A stretch of DNA of 64,000 nucleotides from Solea solea (GCF_958295425.1 NC_081139.1:21023888-21087887), one strand, 5' to 3'. Positions 35,702 through 48,690 are shown, counted from the stretch's first letter. Numbers and translations: made by a program. Notes: generated from the sequence alone by a model not told the origin.

Positions 35702-37144
35702 CTCATATACATGTGTAATTTACATGTGGGCTCTGACACACTGGTGACACACTCTGGGGCTCCCTGCATTTAAATTATTATTGCCAAGAACGGAGGACAA
35801 TTTAGAGAAGGAGGTTTTAGAGCCCTATGAAATATTAACTAAGCCGATGAATATATAAGCTGTGAAGCGATAATATCTGTCTCCGACTCTGTTTCCTTGT
35901 GATATACGATATCGTGTTCCTGTCTGTACTATGTCATCGCTCTCCTGTGTTAAATTAAACCTCGGGGTTTAGTGGAGTCAAAATGCTCCGTCCTCTCTTG
36001 TCAATGAACACGAGAAATCTTTCTCTGACAAAACATATTTTCATCATTGCATTTATTTATTTATTTTTTATTTTTTAAATACGTCTCATTTCCTGCTCTT
36101 GACTCTGATGTTTGCCCTTCTCTTCTGTTGACCTTTGGGTGTGTGAGCTTAAAGAAAAAAAATCTTTACTGCATAAAAGCTTTATAGCAACATCAGGCTG
36201 GAAGGGCTGAAGCGCACAGAGTGGTCGGGTTACGTCTCAGATGGGACTCAAGTATTTGTTAACACAAAACCACAGACAAAAAGCCATCAGGAGCAAAAGG
36301 TAAAGTCAAACGCTGGCCACTTTTTTATAAATGAGCTTTTATATGAAAAATGATTCTACACAAAATATGTCATTAAAATCTAACCAAAGTCTCTTGTATT
36401 TTTTTTCAGGCTATTCTAGACTATTTCTAGACTATATTTGAAAAAGAACATTGCCCATCTGAAACCCTAATGAAAAGTATTGACTGGAGGAAACATGCAA
36501 TTACAGAATTTCAAAACTAATTTCTCCAGTGTTGTGCCCGGAATCTGTCGTTCTAATAGACAAATTGTTCCAGACTAAAGATGGAGATGCAGCTTCAGGA
36601 CTCCAGCAGCTGCCAATTAACTTATTAGGCTGAACCAAGTAGAAAGAGGGGGGAAGGGAGAGGAGATTTTTGCCAAATTAGTTTGTTCTTTTCTCTTGTT
36701 TCTTTTATACATTTATTTTGACCTGTCACGCAGAATAATCATTTGTGATTTGTATCTGTTTATACAAATAAGGGTAAATTGTAATTAGTTGGTTCATAGT
36801 GATTGTGGGTGTGTCTTGGTACCCCTTCATTGTGTACTATTCTAAGTAGATATAACCAGGTAGGAAAGAGAAAGGGGTCATGTTGGTGCTACTGCTGCAG
36901 ATCAAACAGTTTTAATCGGCTGCCTGTCTGTTGCATATCTGGTGAGTCTTAAAAGACTTTTTGTTCATGGTTTATGAAAAAATTGCAAAATAATAAGAGC
37001 TCTGGAAAAAGCTGTCCCTGCCTGTCAGGAGCTGATTGATCCAACAATATTTACACCTCAGTCCTGCTGGTGCTTGTCGTGTGTATATAGGGTTTTTGTA
37101 ACCATCACATTTTCACCTCTATAAATCAGCCTGCCATCGCTACA

Positions 37145-37195
37145 CATATATGTATATATCTATATACTGTATATATGTGTATATATACATTTATA

Positions 37196-37251
<56 letters not shown>
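37145..37251. repeat. (TA)n tract, ~24 uninterrupted units
   Basis: Interrupted TATATG-type sequence leads into an uninterrupted TA run from about 37204 to 37250. Confidence 0.95.
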
Positions 37252-37253
<2 letters not shown>

Positions 37254-37539
37254 TTAATAGAGAATATGAATTGCCACCATCAAACCACACACAGGGTCCT
37301 ATGATTTAGGATCAGATTGATGCACTCCTTTAAGCACCATTCCGTCTTCTAATGTTTTGATATAGTCTGTGACATATACACATTCAAATATACGAAAACT
37401 ACAAAAGCAATGTTATATATGCAGTTGAATAGTGCACTCAGTCTTGCCAAAATGTTTCCAATACGGATTAAATCCAAGAAACAGAGCGAGATGGACCGGA
37501 TTCAAAGAGTAGACGCAGTCTTGCAGTTTTCCCGATGAC

Positions 37540-37880
37540 GCCAATGTGGAAGTATTTCCTGAACAGCCACTCTAGGACGACTCCACTGACTGCAAATATA
37601 GGTCCATTTTAATGGAAGTCTGTTGAAAAATGTGCTTATTTCACGCTTGATTTATGTCAGTTAACATTTACCTGATGTGTTAAAGCTCTCAGCTGCTAGT
37701 TTTAGCTTTTCTTCAATAAGTTTTGCAAATTATGAGTTATGAGAGTATTATTATGAGAAACATATGAGTAGACACCAGTGTGATTGATAGCTGTTACAGT
37801 CAAATCTGCACAAGAGTTCCGATTCTTATGGATGATGTAACAACCAGTTGCCACTTCGGGGAAACCCCCACATGAAACAT
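37540..37880 (+). repeat. Dispersed repeat (family E), copy 2
   Basis: AATGTGGAAGTATTTCCTG, TAATGGAAGTCTGTTGAAAA, CACGCTTGATTTATGTCAGT and GATGATGTAACAACCAGTTG occur in the same order as in the copy at 42410. Confidence 0.5.
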
Positions 37881-39904
37881 TAGAGTGAGGAAGAAACACT
37901 GCTACTCAGCCAGTGTAATGTCTTGATCTTCATATTATTGTATTTGTCACTAATGGTTCACGATTACTCACTGCTGTTTTCTGCATATTGTGCATGTTTC
38001 TGAACACAAAGAGGAACCAAACAAGACAACAAATCCCATGATCCCACCCTGCTTCTCATCATAATCAAACAAGGGGACTTTCCACACGAAAATGAGTCTA
38101 GGTGAAAACGTTCTTGTTTATTGTATTGGCGTTTTCTTGAAAATGGTCCCAGAGTAGGAACATCTCAAAACGCCACCCTTGCATTTTTGTGTAGACAACC
38201 AATACACTACTGTGAGAAAACAATGATGTCATAATCCAACTTCTCTCTCTTGCTTCTCATCGTCATCTTCCTCTTGGCTTTGGAGATTCTTTGGTCTGTT
38301 CGCTGTATTGTAGCTTTAATTTTGTTTCCTTAGTCGTCCTTGCTTTCTTCACCCTGTCACTGTCTGTCCATCCATCGGTAAACACAGTATACCCCAATTA
38401 ATGATGTCATAGTGCCATCATCTTTGGTAAATCTGTACATTGTCTAGGCCCCAAGCACACAGATCAGTCTTAAATGGTTTTTGATCCACATATTCAGTGC
38501 TGTGTGATCATTGGCATTTGGAGTGGAAAGAGTCGATTGAAAGTTGGTCTTGCATATTAGCAAACTGCCAATGAGTTTAACAAGCACAACATGTGTACAT
38601 GATGACAAGCCTGTCTTCAATAAATCAGAAATAGTTTCCCTATATAGTCATTATAGCATTGCTGAAACAAACAAATCTAATGGTGGCCTTAGACAGCAGT
38701 GTATTTGACATTTTCTAACTTCTGACAATATTACATGATATATTAATTGGAAAAACCTTCTTTATCAATATCAACCATAGATTGTCTCTCCCTTGCCCTA
38801 TAATATACACATGTTAAACGATTTAAAAAACTTTCACATGGGAAAAGCAATACAGGAATCAGTTCTCCTCCACAGAGGACATGCACTTTATACAGAATGC
38901 ACAGAAATAAAAACAGTAGAAATGATATAATAGAGGGGAGATTTCATTAAATTGTGAAACTGGTTCATAACATTGTCTTCCTCAGCAGATGAAGATACCG
39001 TAGCTCAGTTTTCATCATAAAACACATGAAATCTTTGCATTTTTATCAATGACTTTCCTTTTCATGCTTGTTTTGCCATCCAGGTTGGAATTCTGGTTCT
39101 TGCTGAAGCTTCCCACCACAACAGCTTGACCTCGGGTCTGTGCAGGCCGACAGGCTTTAGTCTCACTGTGGCTGTACAGCTATAAAAACCCAGTTCTACA
39201 TTTTAGAGTGAGTCCTTCCTGCTGTGATACTCTGGTTCACACTGGTTTTTCAGATATTTAGTCTGAACAAAAGTGACCTACCAGCAGGACGGTCCTCCAG
39301 CCTCCAGCCAGTTTCGAACAACCAGTAAAACCAATCAGGGTATGAGCGAAGAGCCAGTGTGTCATCAGAGAGGTTACCATGGTATTAACCAACTCATTCA
39401 AGGTTGAGGTGCTATCAAAACAGTGAGCCACAAATACAACCAAGTAAGTGGCTGTGGAAAGGGCTTAACCTGACCTGCAATCTTACAGGTCACAGAGCAA
39501 GTGAGAAGGCGACTATAAGAGCCGGTGGACGACAGAGAGAGAGGCACGAAGGCTAATGGAAATGTAGGGGTCACATAGCATCACACTGACACTACCAACT
39601 GTAACATGTCATTGTTTAGTGACAACTTGTTGCTGTTTTAGACAAGTAACAAACCACATGTTTGAGTTTCCTTATATTGAAACTATGGTGATCGTTCAGA
39701 TCATACTGTAGCTTTTAGAGAGAAATAAGAGGGAAACCACTTAGAACGATGAGCGCGTGCAGGTGAAACAAATATTTTTATTGATCCATTTCATGTCAGA
39801 CTGTAGAGAGACACCGAAGACTTCCCTGACAAGTTAAGAGCAGAACTGATCAGGTGTACGTGTTCAGGAAGGTTTTGCTGTGGACACATTTCTTGTTAGA
39901 CCAC

Positions 39905-40040
39905 ATGGGTGGCTCATGTCCAAGAGGAACGACATTGTGCTTGTAACCAGAGGGTTGTTAGTTTGAATCTCAGGACAGGTCAAAGAGCAAGGTACCCAAC
40001 CCTGATTATGGTGTATTCACTACTGGTGTGTAAGAAGGAT
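39905..40040 (+). mobile_element. tRNA-headed SINE (family B), decayed
   Basis: GTGGCTCATGTCC resembles an A box. TTGTAACCAGAGGGTTGTTA then GTTTGAATCTC resembles an anticodon/T-arm with B box. A following GAGCAAGGTACCCAACCCTG is the classic fish SINE body word (usually GAGCAAGGCACTTAACCC). Confidence 0.55.
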
Positions 40041-40539
40041 GGATAAGATACAGAATTTAAATTCACCATCAATGATTTGTGTGTGTGTGTGCAGTTTTAA
40101 AAAAAGAAAGAAAAAGGTGTGTATGATGAACTCTTGTCATCGCGTGTACCTCTGCCTGTGTACACATCTCATTATGTTCTTGATTGCGACTGACAGTGTG
40201 CAGATTGAGTTGCACAGCCTCTCTAATTCTCTCTATTAATGAGTTGCGCTCCACAGTGCTGCACAGGACCCCATCTATTAATCACAATTTGTCATCTGTC
40301 TTGTGCTCTCCCCCTTCATATCACACGACCGCTCCTCTACCTGTCCCTCACCTCTCAGCTCCTGGCTCCATGTCATTTCTTATCTCTTCCAGTGTCACTT
40401 TTCCACTGATTCTCCAGAGCTCTCGCCTCTTCGCTCGACGCTTCTCTGTGTGTGTGTTGTTCTCTTCACTCTGCACCTGTTCCCTTTTCCTGCCATTTTT
40501 ACTTGTATCTCCATCTTCAGCACTTGCAGTTCTCCATTA

Positions 40540-40555
40540 CCCCCCCCCCCCCCCC
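40540..40555. repeat. Poly(C) run, 16 nt
   Basis: An uninterrupted run of 16 C residues inside a pyrimidine-rich region that spans about 40300-40630. Confidence 0.95.
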
Positions 40556-41100
40556 ATAACCATCCCACCCCTCCCTCGTGCACTTGTGTCTTGCTCTCCT
40601 TCCACTGCATGGTCAAGCATACTGAGTGGGTTTTCCCCTGAAATCCACATTTTAATTCTGCCAGCACTCCAAGGTTAAGTAAGCCCTCTCACATTGGTAA
40701 ATAATGATTTATCACTCCAATTTATATCCATATTGGTACTCTGTAATTAGATATTTGGACATGCAGCTGGTTGACCAAATAAAAAATAAATACTTTTTAG
40801 CTTATCTTCTCCTTTATGAGACACATCATTGCATCTGTACAAGACGTTAGATGTTTGCGGTTTGTTGTGCACTATTTTTTAAATTATATGGACAGAACGA
40901 GGGTAAAAAAAATGACAGATATTATGTACAGTTTATTAATATAATCTGAACTCCATGTGTGTCAAAAACCTCAAAACCACACTGAACATTAATTAAAGCT
41001 CTTGTCTTTCCCAACGTCATTTTGCTCCTGTTAGGAAGTGTGTGCTCTGAATCTCTACAACATTGGAAAGACTGTGAGACACAAACTCCTCCACCCCCTT

Positions 41101-41165
41101 CTCTCACTTCTCTCTCTCTCTCTCTCTCTCACTTCTCTCTCTCTCTCACTTCTCTCTCACACACA
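41101..41165. repeat. (CT)n homopyrimidine tract
   Basis: CT runs interrupted by ACTT, followed by a short CA run; the polypyrimidine strand is plus. Confidence 0.95.
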
Positions 41166-41307
41166 CATACGCATGCACATACACGCACACAATAAAAACA
41201 ACTAGAGAAAGCACTCAGGGAGCGCAAACCTCTGTCATGGCCATGATCTGTATCACCACCAATATCTAATAATTACTTCATGGGCCATAACCGACATCCC
41301 CATAAAA

Positions 41308-41745
41308 CAGAGGTGTCAACCCCCGCCCCCCCCCAATCATTTACATGCAACCCACCATCTAATATCATGTTATAATGAAAACATGGCCCCGATATAGACT
41401 GAATGAAATACTAAACAATGTTTTTTTTTATTACAGAAATAACATTAAAATGCATATATAAAAGTTTCTTTGGGTGTTTTAATTACAGTCATCCACATAA
41501 TTTATTTCTCTGTTTTTGATAATATAGATTTATTTTGCATCACAAATATGCTTTTATAGTGAAGTACACATCATTCTGCATCAAGACAAACATAACATCA
41601 CGATGAATATCTTTATAGTGATGTCATGATGAAATATTATGTTTCAGAACTTTGAGCTCTTTTTTTTTTCTTTCTCTAGACCGGCCCCCTCTTGACCAGA
41701 CTAGATGCTCATTGGCCCCCAGGACATTTGAGTTTGACACCCCTG
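41308..41745. mobile_element. hAT-type MITE, 438 bp, with 8-bp target duplication
   Basis: The left end is CAGAGGTGTCAAC and the inverted right end is CAGGGGTGTCAAACTC. The flanks CCATAAAA (41300-41307) and TCATAAAA (41746-41753) form an 8-bp target site duplication with one mismatch. The interior has no long frame. The TIR word is a common fish hAT non-autonomous end. Confidence 0.85.
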
Positions 41746-42409
41746 TCATAAAATGTCTGTGCCAAATTCTTCCAAGCATGACCAAACCAAAATCTATTTG
41801 GCAGAGGTAACAACAAATGTAATATACATTTCTTAATTTATTAATAATTTACATGGTCCCCATTATCTTAATTTTCCCTGTTTGTCTGTGAGCAGCATCA
41901 TTAAATTAAATGGCATACAATGTATAGATTATGGCTCTGAGAATACAATGATGGGTGATTCCATGTGTAACATGTAATTAGTTATTCCCCTCTTTTGAAA
42001 TGCAGCCAACACCAGGAGATGATTCTTCACACTCACTGGTGGTTGACATTTTCTTTGTAGTCTTGTGTGGGAATATCAAATTAGAAAATCTAGAGGTGTG
42101 TTGATGTGTGCAAATTCTATGTGTTAGCAGGTCTGACACACGTTGTGAGGGGAATATATGGGCTCTGTTGCAAGTGCAGTGAACGTCTACTGTTTGCGCA
42201 ACGTCATTTTCACCAAAGCTTTTGTTTGTAGCAAAACACAGTCACAAAAAACTACAGTAATATACATATTAAAGAAAAATCTCTTGCCAAAACTGAGCAT
42301 TTAACTAAATTATATTTGTAAATTTGCTCGGATCAATGCATGATCTATTGCCTAACTGTTTTCCTAGTTATGGCCGTTAACCAAACATAAAAATCCTCTT
42401 TGAGAGTTC

Positions 42410-42720
42410 CTCCTGAAGCCAAATTTGAATGGATGTCTATGGAAAAATGAGCCCACTTCTCACTTGATTTAAATGTCAGTAAACACTTTCCTGAGGAGTT
42501 AATGATCTCAATCAGTTAACCAAACGATTAAGCACAGTACATTTGAGCGGACGTCTGTGCCTTTGATCGTCCAATAGGAGCCTGGTTACAGGTGACGTGT
42601 GTGTGTGTGTGTGTGTGTGCGTGAACTTCAGATTACAAAACATCAACATGGCACGGACTAAATAACAATTCTGAAAGGTTTAAAAATGAAAGTTCAGATT
42701 CCTGTGGGTGACATCACCGT
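42410..42720 (+). repeat. Dispersed repeat (family E), copy 3
   Basis: ATGGATGTCTATGGAAAAAT, CACTTGATTTAAATGTCAGT, AACACTTTCCTGAGGAG, and further on CCAATAGGAGCCTGGTTACA and GGGTGACATCACC. The first blocks match 37595-37690 and 29540-29640. A GT run at 42597-42620 lies within it. Confidence 0.5.
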
Positions 42721-44110
42721 TTGTGTCATGGTCCCAACATAAATATAGAATATTTCTATCAATTGAAAATGTGTATTTGGTGCAGTCTAAAGTCACCATG
42801 AATCCAAATACTATACAACATAAGTACCACTGAATATTTTGCACTGAATGATCGGGTCATTTGTGACTAAAAAAGTAATTTATGTTTTAATTATACAGTA
42901 TGTGCAGTATCAGCTGTGCCTGTGATGTGTAAATTACGCAGCATGCATAATTCAGTTTCCTACCAAACATATTTGCTGTTGCTAATCTGTTTTAATTAAG
43001 AATTATGTAAACACTATAGGTTACTGACAACAGACACAGAGCTGCATGCATGCCTGTTGACTTTGATGAACAAAGGTCACTTTCGTGTGCATTGACTCCC
43101 CAGATCATTTTAGACAATTCAGCTGTCCGCTCGGCCACAAGATACAGATGTAGATTTACATGTTTATGGTTAGTGATGTGCCATACAACTGATTTCCTTT
43201 CCAAATCGATACCAAATACATTCAGGCTGGTATCGACGACACTGATCCGATATCAAAACTACTAAAACTTAATGAGTTTGGAAAATTAAAATAAAAAGTA
43301 GAGTATTTCAGATTTTAGCTTCATAATAAATACAAGACATTAGACTTTAATAAATATAGCTATTTATTATAGTCACTTATTTCTTAACCATATTTATGAA
43401 TGTAAATTTGGTTAAGAATGCATGGAACTCCCGTTGTTTGAACATCAACATACAAACTGAAGCCTAGTAGATGGACTTAAATCACTTTCCCAAAGTTCAG
43501 CGACATTGCTACACGTCACCAACAGCTCCACATATCGATATTTCAATATGAGAATCGATCCTAGATCCTCAAAATGTCTGGGATTGGAAGTATCAATATT
43601 TCAGTATTGTGGTAGCTGGTAACTTGAAGTTGCAACAACAATGCCAAGCAAAGACTTTGTGTGAAAAAGTATATCTGTGTTAACAACTCTGGCCTCTCTG
43701 TGTTAACAAATGCAACCTCAACTATGAAAACAACTGTAACCTCTCTGGAGAAATGCACCGAGTTTGATGCTCTTTGATCCTAAAAAGGCAGCAGGGAGAA
43801 ACTGAATGCATCTACCATCTCCAGCCATGATATGATGCAGTTATTGATTTGCAGACATGTTGTGCATATTACTCACTCTGACTGTCACATCTGTGAATGC
43901 AGCTCTCCTTGTTTACAGTGTGCCAAAAGCTACAACAGTCGAGACCCAGGGAATAGTAATTTTGCTTTGCTGTCCACCAAGAAAGAATGTGCTGGAGAGC
44001 TTGATGAGCAGGACTTCATAGATGCTTTTGCCATGAACTACCAGAATAGACTGGACATCAGCTGGTTCTGACAGAACAGTGAGTACATGCTGCCCTCCTT
44101 CACTCTACTG

Positions 44111-44463
44111 CAGTCTTTCTCAAATGTTGGGTTTTGACCCATTATTGGGTTGCTGGGCCTCCTTGAGTAGGTCACAGATGGGCGTGTGAGACCAAGAAGT
44201 TGCAGGAGGAAATCATTTTTACTTTAAGGGACATGTATGTTCCCAATGTGACCATGCACATTCACAACCATCATTGTTATGACAACAGTATGCAATCATG
44301 TCAGCGGTGACTATGCGTCTGAGCGTCTGTGAACATGGCAAAAAGAAAATATGACACAGACTAGACGGACAGGTGTACACTGAGAGCGTAACCACAGTGC
44401 ACTGTGTGCGGTGAAGTGCTGGCACGTGAAAACACAGAGACCTCAAAAATGAAATGCCATTTT
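44111..44463 (+). pseudogene. hAT transposon 5' end with decayed BED zinc finger
   Basis: The left end CAGTCTTTCTCAA resembles hAT termini (CAGTGTTTCTCAA). From an ATG at 44335 the frame reads MAKRKYDTD, stop, TDRCTLRA, stop, PQCTVCGEVLARENTETSKM and KCHF. This is the start of a ZBED5/FAM200-type BED finger: the CxxC pair is visible and the first His follows (KCH). It is cut off at 44463, where an oppositely oriented LINE fragment begins. Two in-frame stops and the truncation make it a relic. Confidence 0.7.
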
Positions 44464-45010
44464 TATTCATTTAACGTTTATTTATACAGGTTATCCCATT
44501 GAGACATGGGGTCTCATTTTCAAGAGAGACCTGTCGAGGACAATCACAACAGTACAACACAGAGTTACAGACGGACAACATAACAATAAAGGAAATGTGC
44601 AAAATGTCAAGTGAATAAACTGATTAAAATACTAGGAGCAAGTTCCCAACTATGCCCTCTCCAGTGACTCTAAAATAATTTTAAAATGTGCTAAGGGAAT
44701 CAAGCTAGACAGCTTGAGACTCTGCTGAAGCTTGTTCCAGGTTGAGGGGGCAAAGAAGGAAAATACTGTACCTTTTTGCCAAGCTCTGTGTGGACAGAGG
44801 GGACAGTAAAAGGGATGAAGTCCTGGGAGCGTAAGCAATGACTGACCTGAGTATGTAACCTGTAGGTGGATAAATATGAGGGCAACAGGTCTAGGATAGC
44901 ATTCAGAAAACAAATCATACTTGCTTTGAAGACAAACCTGTTGTACAGTATTTATGTATATACGATCAGGATCAGACTCAAAACTCAAATTCTCAAAGAG
45001 CACAGCAATT
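44464..45010 (-). mobile_element. LINE fragment: 3'UTR and extreme C-terminus of ORF2-type protein
   Basis: A minus-strand frame (45003-44650) ends FSFFAPSTWNKLQQSLKLSS then LIPLAHFKIILESLERA. The FS-FAPSTWN-LQ-SLKL-SL--FK motif is the typical end of many fish LINE reverse-transcriptase ORFs. The region 44640-44470 is 3'UTR with the common CCATTGAGACATGGGGTCTC word. It is 5'-truncated, as usual for LINE insertions. Confidence 0.75.
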
Positions 45011-45027
45011 TGGGTCCAAACTTAAGC

Positions 45028-45160
45028 CATGCTTCCATGGAGTGGAACGGATCGGTTTGGTACAGTATGGTGCATATTTTTTACCCTTTCCTTGGTACCA
45101 AGGTAAAGTGGTATGGTGAGGTCAGGGTGGAGCTGGACCGGCTACGCCGATAAGATGTTT
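45028..45160. repeat. Possible end of the GTGTTTCCATCA MITE family
   Basis: CTTCCATGGAGTGGAACG and GGTTTGGTACAGTATGGTG resemble the end regions at 55470-55500 and 55962. Only the end-like words match, so this is tentative. Confidence 0.35.
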
Positions 45161-45194
45161 AAAAAGGTCACTCCATTGTGATTGCTGTAAATAT

Positions 45195-45330
45195 TCCTTT
45201 TCTGGCACAAACACTGACCTTGTCAGGAGCAGAAGTCCTCACAGAGACCAAAACCTGGCCCTAATGAGGCAGAACCTCCTTTCTGAGTTGGAGTTACGAC
45301 TAAGATTTGAATTGTGGTTAGGTTAATGTT
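45195..45330 (+). repeat. Dispersed GT-linked repeat (family D), copy 2
   Basis: ACACTGACCTTGTCAGGAGC, CAGAGACCAAAACCTGGCCC and TGAGGCAGAACCTCCTTTCT, the same block order as 26900-27060. Confidence 0.7.
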
Positions 45331-46246
45331 ATGGTTAAGTATTAAGTGGCTTTGGTTAATAATGCTGTGGTTAGGCTGTCCAAATGAAATCTTGTGCGTG
45401 TGTGTGTGTGTGTTCATTCCTATAGCATTTTCAAATGTCAGCTTGGGCTGCCATATAAACAACATTTTGTGATTCCCAATATTGTAAATTTGTTTATTTA
45501 TATTGAAAACTGACAAGCAACTCCGTTTTGTCATACATCTACTTACCGTAGTGCGGGAAAAAAAAAAATCCCGCCATCACCTGAGATGTCTAGAGGTGAT
45601 ATGGTGGAATTTAATTTGACATTCATTCACGAGAGCTTGTCAGGAGACGCATCCAGTCGACAATTCATTTAAACGCAGCAAATATGTGACACCTTCCCCA
45701 CACTCTATCTTTCAAAAAAATAAAAAATAGGAATAATTTAGCGAGGTGTTCTTGCAGGAGTGGACATAAAACTGTCCAGTTGCTCCAAGCATGTCTTATT
45801 CCCTGGGACAGAGTGACTAACCTGGACTGGACTGACCCTTCGTCTGCACTGTTTCTCCCATTTCTTACTTTCATGTGGTTCAGAAATACTTTTTCATAGA
45901 CTGTGAATCCATAGCACAAATTAAATCATTTTCAGAGGATTGGCGTTCAAGAGCGGGATGTGGGGAATACAAAAACAAAAAGAGAAATGGACACAGCAAC
46001 CCATGACGAAGGACAGAAATACAGCTGGGGTGGAAGAGAGAGCGAGGGATCATCCAGTAGGGATGTGACAGGAGCAACGGAGAGAGGAGAGAAAAGGAGG
46101 GAGAGATAGTGAAGCGAGACATCGATGACCTTCTTTTAGCTCTTATACCATGCTGTTCATGCCATCGCATCACTCAGAGACAAGTACACCTTCTATACCC
46201 TGCTGCTGCGACATGAACATGACAGGCGCTGTCTGATAAACTGGAC

Positions 46247-46247
<1 letters not shown>

Positions 46248-46277
<30 letters not shown>
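46248..46277. repeat. (CA)n microsatellite
   Basis: About 15 CA units. Confidence 0.95.
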
Positions 46278-46282
<5 letters not shown>

Positions 46283-47422
46283 GTTTTCCCTCTGAGGCTT
46301 TCAGTGGTCATCTTCAGTAAAACATGACATTTGCCAATTTGACTTGACTGCTAACATTAACAGTTCTTTAAGAGAGTTTCATTGTCTTCAGTGTCCTGCA
46401 CACTGTCGTAAAAGTCCTTATATACAGTATGATACAGTGCAATATCAATTGGTGTGTTTACAGGCATGCATAATTAAACTGCGAGGCGAGGTAACCATTT
46501 AAATTGCAAATATGATGATGTCAGTGGATTTTTTCCTTTTTTAAGTTTTATTTGTAGGATACCTCTGCTTTTTTACATGAAATCCCAATGTATCCAACCT
46601 CAGTTTAAAGTACAGAACAGTATAAAAAACAGTATAAATAAGCTCTCTTAGTATTTATATTGGGTTACTTATGCGAGCCATCTCACTGATTGTACATGTA
46701 AATGTATAGTAAATGTACTGATTGTTGTGAGTCCGCTTCAAAATTAATTTTGTCTCTTAAGGCAACTCAGTTTAAAAGAATAAAACATAAACATACAGCT
46801 TTGATACATTAACTTTAATATACAGCACAGCAAACAACCATGACAGTAAATATCATATGATTCATCATATGATATGAAATAAATCCCACACGTGACTGTC
46901 TGTGTCACTGCTTTATTCATATATTATTTTCTGCACTCAAACCGCTTTATATCAGGGCAAAGTAACATTTGAAATAGTTGCCGTAAATAAGGGAAAAATT
47001 GAGATCAGAGAAAACGAGTCAGTTCACATCAGAATGCATTCCTCTTAAAGGCCAAATGAGCAGATGAGATAGCAGCACATATTAAAACGGCAAGCAGCAG
47101 TGACGGACCCTCACACCTTTGTGCATGTTGGCAGGTGGTGCAGATGCCGCACTGTTACCATGGCGCGTCATGACTCAGTGTGCATCTATCTTTGGATAGA
47201 GGATCATGCACATGGTCAGCCGTGGGTGGTGGACGATCTCCTTTCTGCAATAAAATACTTTTTTAATTGAGGTCAAGCTGCTCTGTTAAAGGGCAAAAAA
47301 AGAGACAAAGATGTTTTGAAGCAACAGTGAAGCAGATCACAAATCTTTGACAGCCCTAACAGTCTGGCTGATGAATTGTCTCAGACACATAAACTTGTGC
47401 CATAAAGGTGGCTGCAAGAAAC

Positions 47423-47500
47423 AGAATCAATCAATCTTTATTTATGTAGCACTTTCCATACAGATAACATGCAATACAAAATGCTTTATACAGTATAAAA
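47423..47500 (-). mobile_element. LINE 3' tail fragment with (ATTG)n-like tail
   Basis: ATCAATCAATCTTTATTTAT followed by GTAGCACTTTCCATACAGAT and ACAAAATGCTTTATA is the frequent fish LINE/L2-type 3' end, inverted here. Confidence 0.6.
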
Positions 47501-47862
47501 CAATGAAGGGAAATTAGTTCTTTATTTATGCAGAACATGGTATAAAACATAGGACTCGAATTGTTGTACTTTTAACAAGCCGAAATTTGGCCTGTAGTCC
47601 TCCAGACTTTTGACTGAGAACTGTAGAGTTTCACAGTCAAGGTTTTAACCCTCTTTTGACCATCATGACAATCAGGCCGCCTGGATTTACTTTGATTTTG
47701 ATCCACTGTAGAATTGTGTTTTTGCCCCTTTCTGTCCCTTTTTCCAAGATAATGTCCACTTTTGATATTTGACAGTTATTAAACCATTTAGGACTATGGT
47801 ACTGCGAAACACAAACCTGTGGCACGCTGGTGAATCTTGTCTGTGATTCCGGTATTCATCCT

Positions 47863-47993
47863 TCCATCCATCCAACTTCTACCACTTTATCCTCCACATG
47901 AGGGTCGCGGAAGGTGCTGTGCAGATCTCAGCTGATATAGAGCGAAAGGTGTGGTCACACCCTGGACAGATGACCGGTCCATAGTTTTTTAAT
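47863..47993 (-). mobile_element. SINE family A tail fragment, inverted
   Basis: CCATCCATCCAACTTCTACC followed by ACTTTATCCTCCACATGAGG, GGTCGCGG and CACACCCTGGACAGATGACC is the reverse complement of the family A tail and body. Confidence 0.65.
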
Positions 47994-48325
47994 TTTCTAG
48001 ATATCACAAACAGTCTATACGGTAATGAGAAGTACGCATGCCAAGTCCTGTCAGCGACGACAGGTTGGTAACAGAAGGGTTAAAGATATGTTAGATAACA
48101 TTTCTTCATTAACATATCTAAAACCAGACAAGACTAATGTTATATTTTGTAGAAATAATTTTGCATTAAATTAATTATGTCGGATTACTGCCTTCTCCTG
48201 GATTCAACCATCCAATAATCTGCTAGTCTTCTGCTCCCTGACAAGGGTATAAAGGCCGGTACATGCTGCACACATAACCCGTCCATCACTAGGCCAAAAA
48301 TACAAACCATTCACACTCTGTCAAT

Positions 48326-48690
48326 TTGTGGTTAGCACTCTTGCCTTGCAGCGAGAAGACCCGGGTTCGAGCCCCGGTTGGAACAAGGGCCTTTCTGCAT
48401 GGAGTTTGCATGTTCTCCCCGTGTGTGCGTGGGTTCTCTCCGGGTTCTCCGGCTTCCTCCCACAGTCCAAAAACATGCAATGTGGGGATAGGTAAATTGG
48501 ACACTCTAAATTGACCATAGGAGTGAGTGTGAGCGTGAATGGTTGTTTGTCTCTATCTGTGGCCCTGCGATGGACTGGCGAACTGTCCAGGGTGTACCCC
48601 GCCTATCGCCCGATGTAGCTGAGATTGGCACAGCACCCCCCGCGACCCTCTGGTGGAGGATAAAGCGGTAGATGATGACTGACTGACTCT
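48326..48690 (+). mobile_element. tRNA-headed SINE (family A), nearly full-length
   Basis: A box TGGTTAGCACT at 48328-48338 and B box GGTTCGAGCCC at 48364-48374, spaced as in a tRNA promoter. The body has TGCATGTTCTCCCCGTGTGT, AAATTGGACACTCTAAATTG, GACTGGCGAACTGTCCAGGG and GTACCCCGCCTATCGCCCG, and the tail is GGTGGAGGATAAAGCGGTAG. It is the best-preserved reference for the six or more fragments in the window. Confidence 0.8.

Noticed and set aside
43832..44071. 79-codon plus-strand frame containing ELDEQDFIDAFAMNYQ
   Set aside because: It looks exon-like at first glance, but I could not match it to a family, and it ends in a stop just before a GTGAGT with no partner exon.
48326..48400. tRNA gene
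   Set aside because: A and B boxes are good, but no complete cloverleaf pairing is visible and the sequence continues into a SINE body that recurs across the window.
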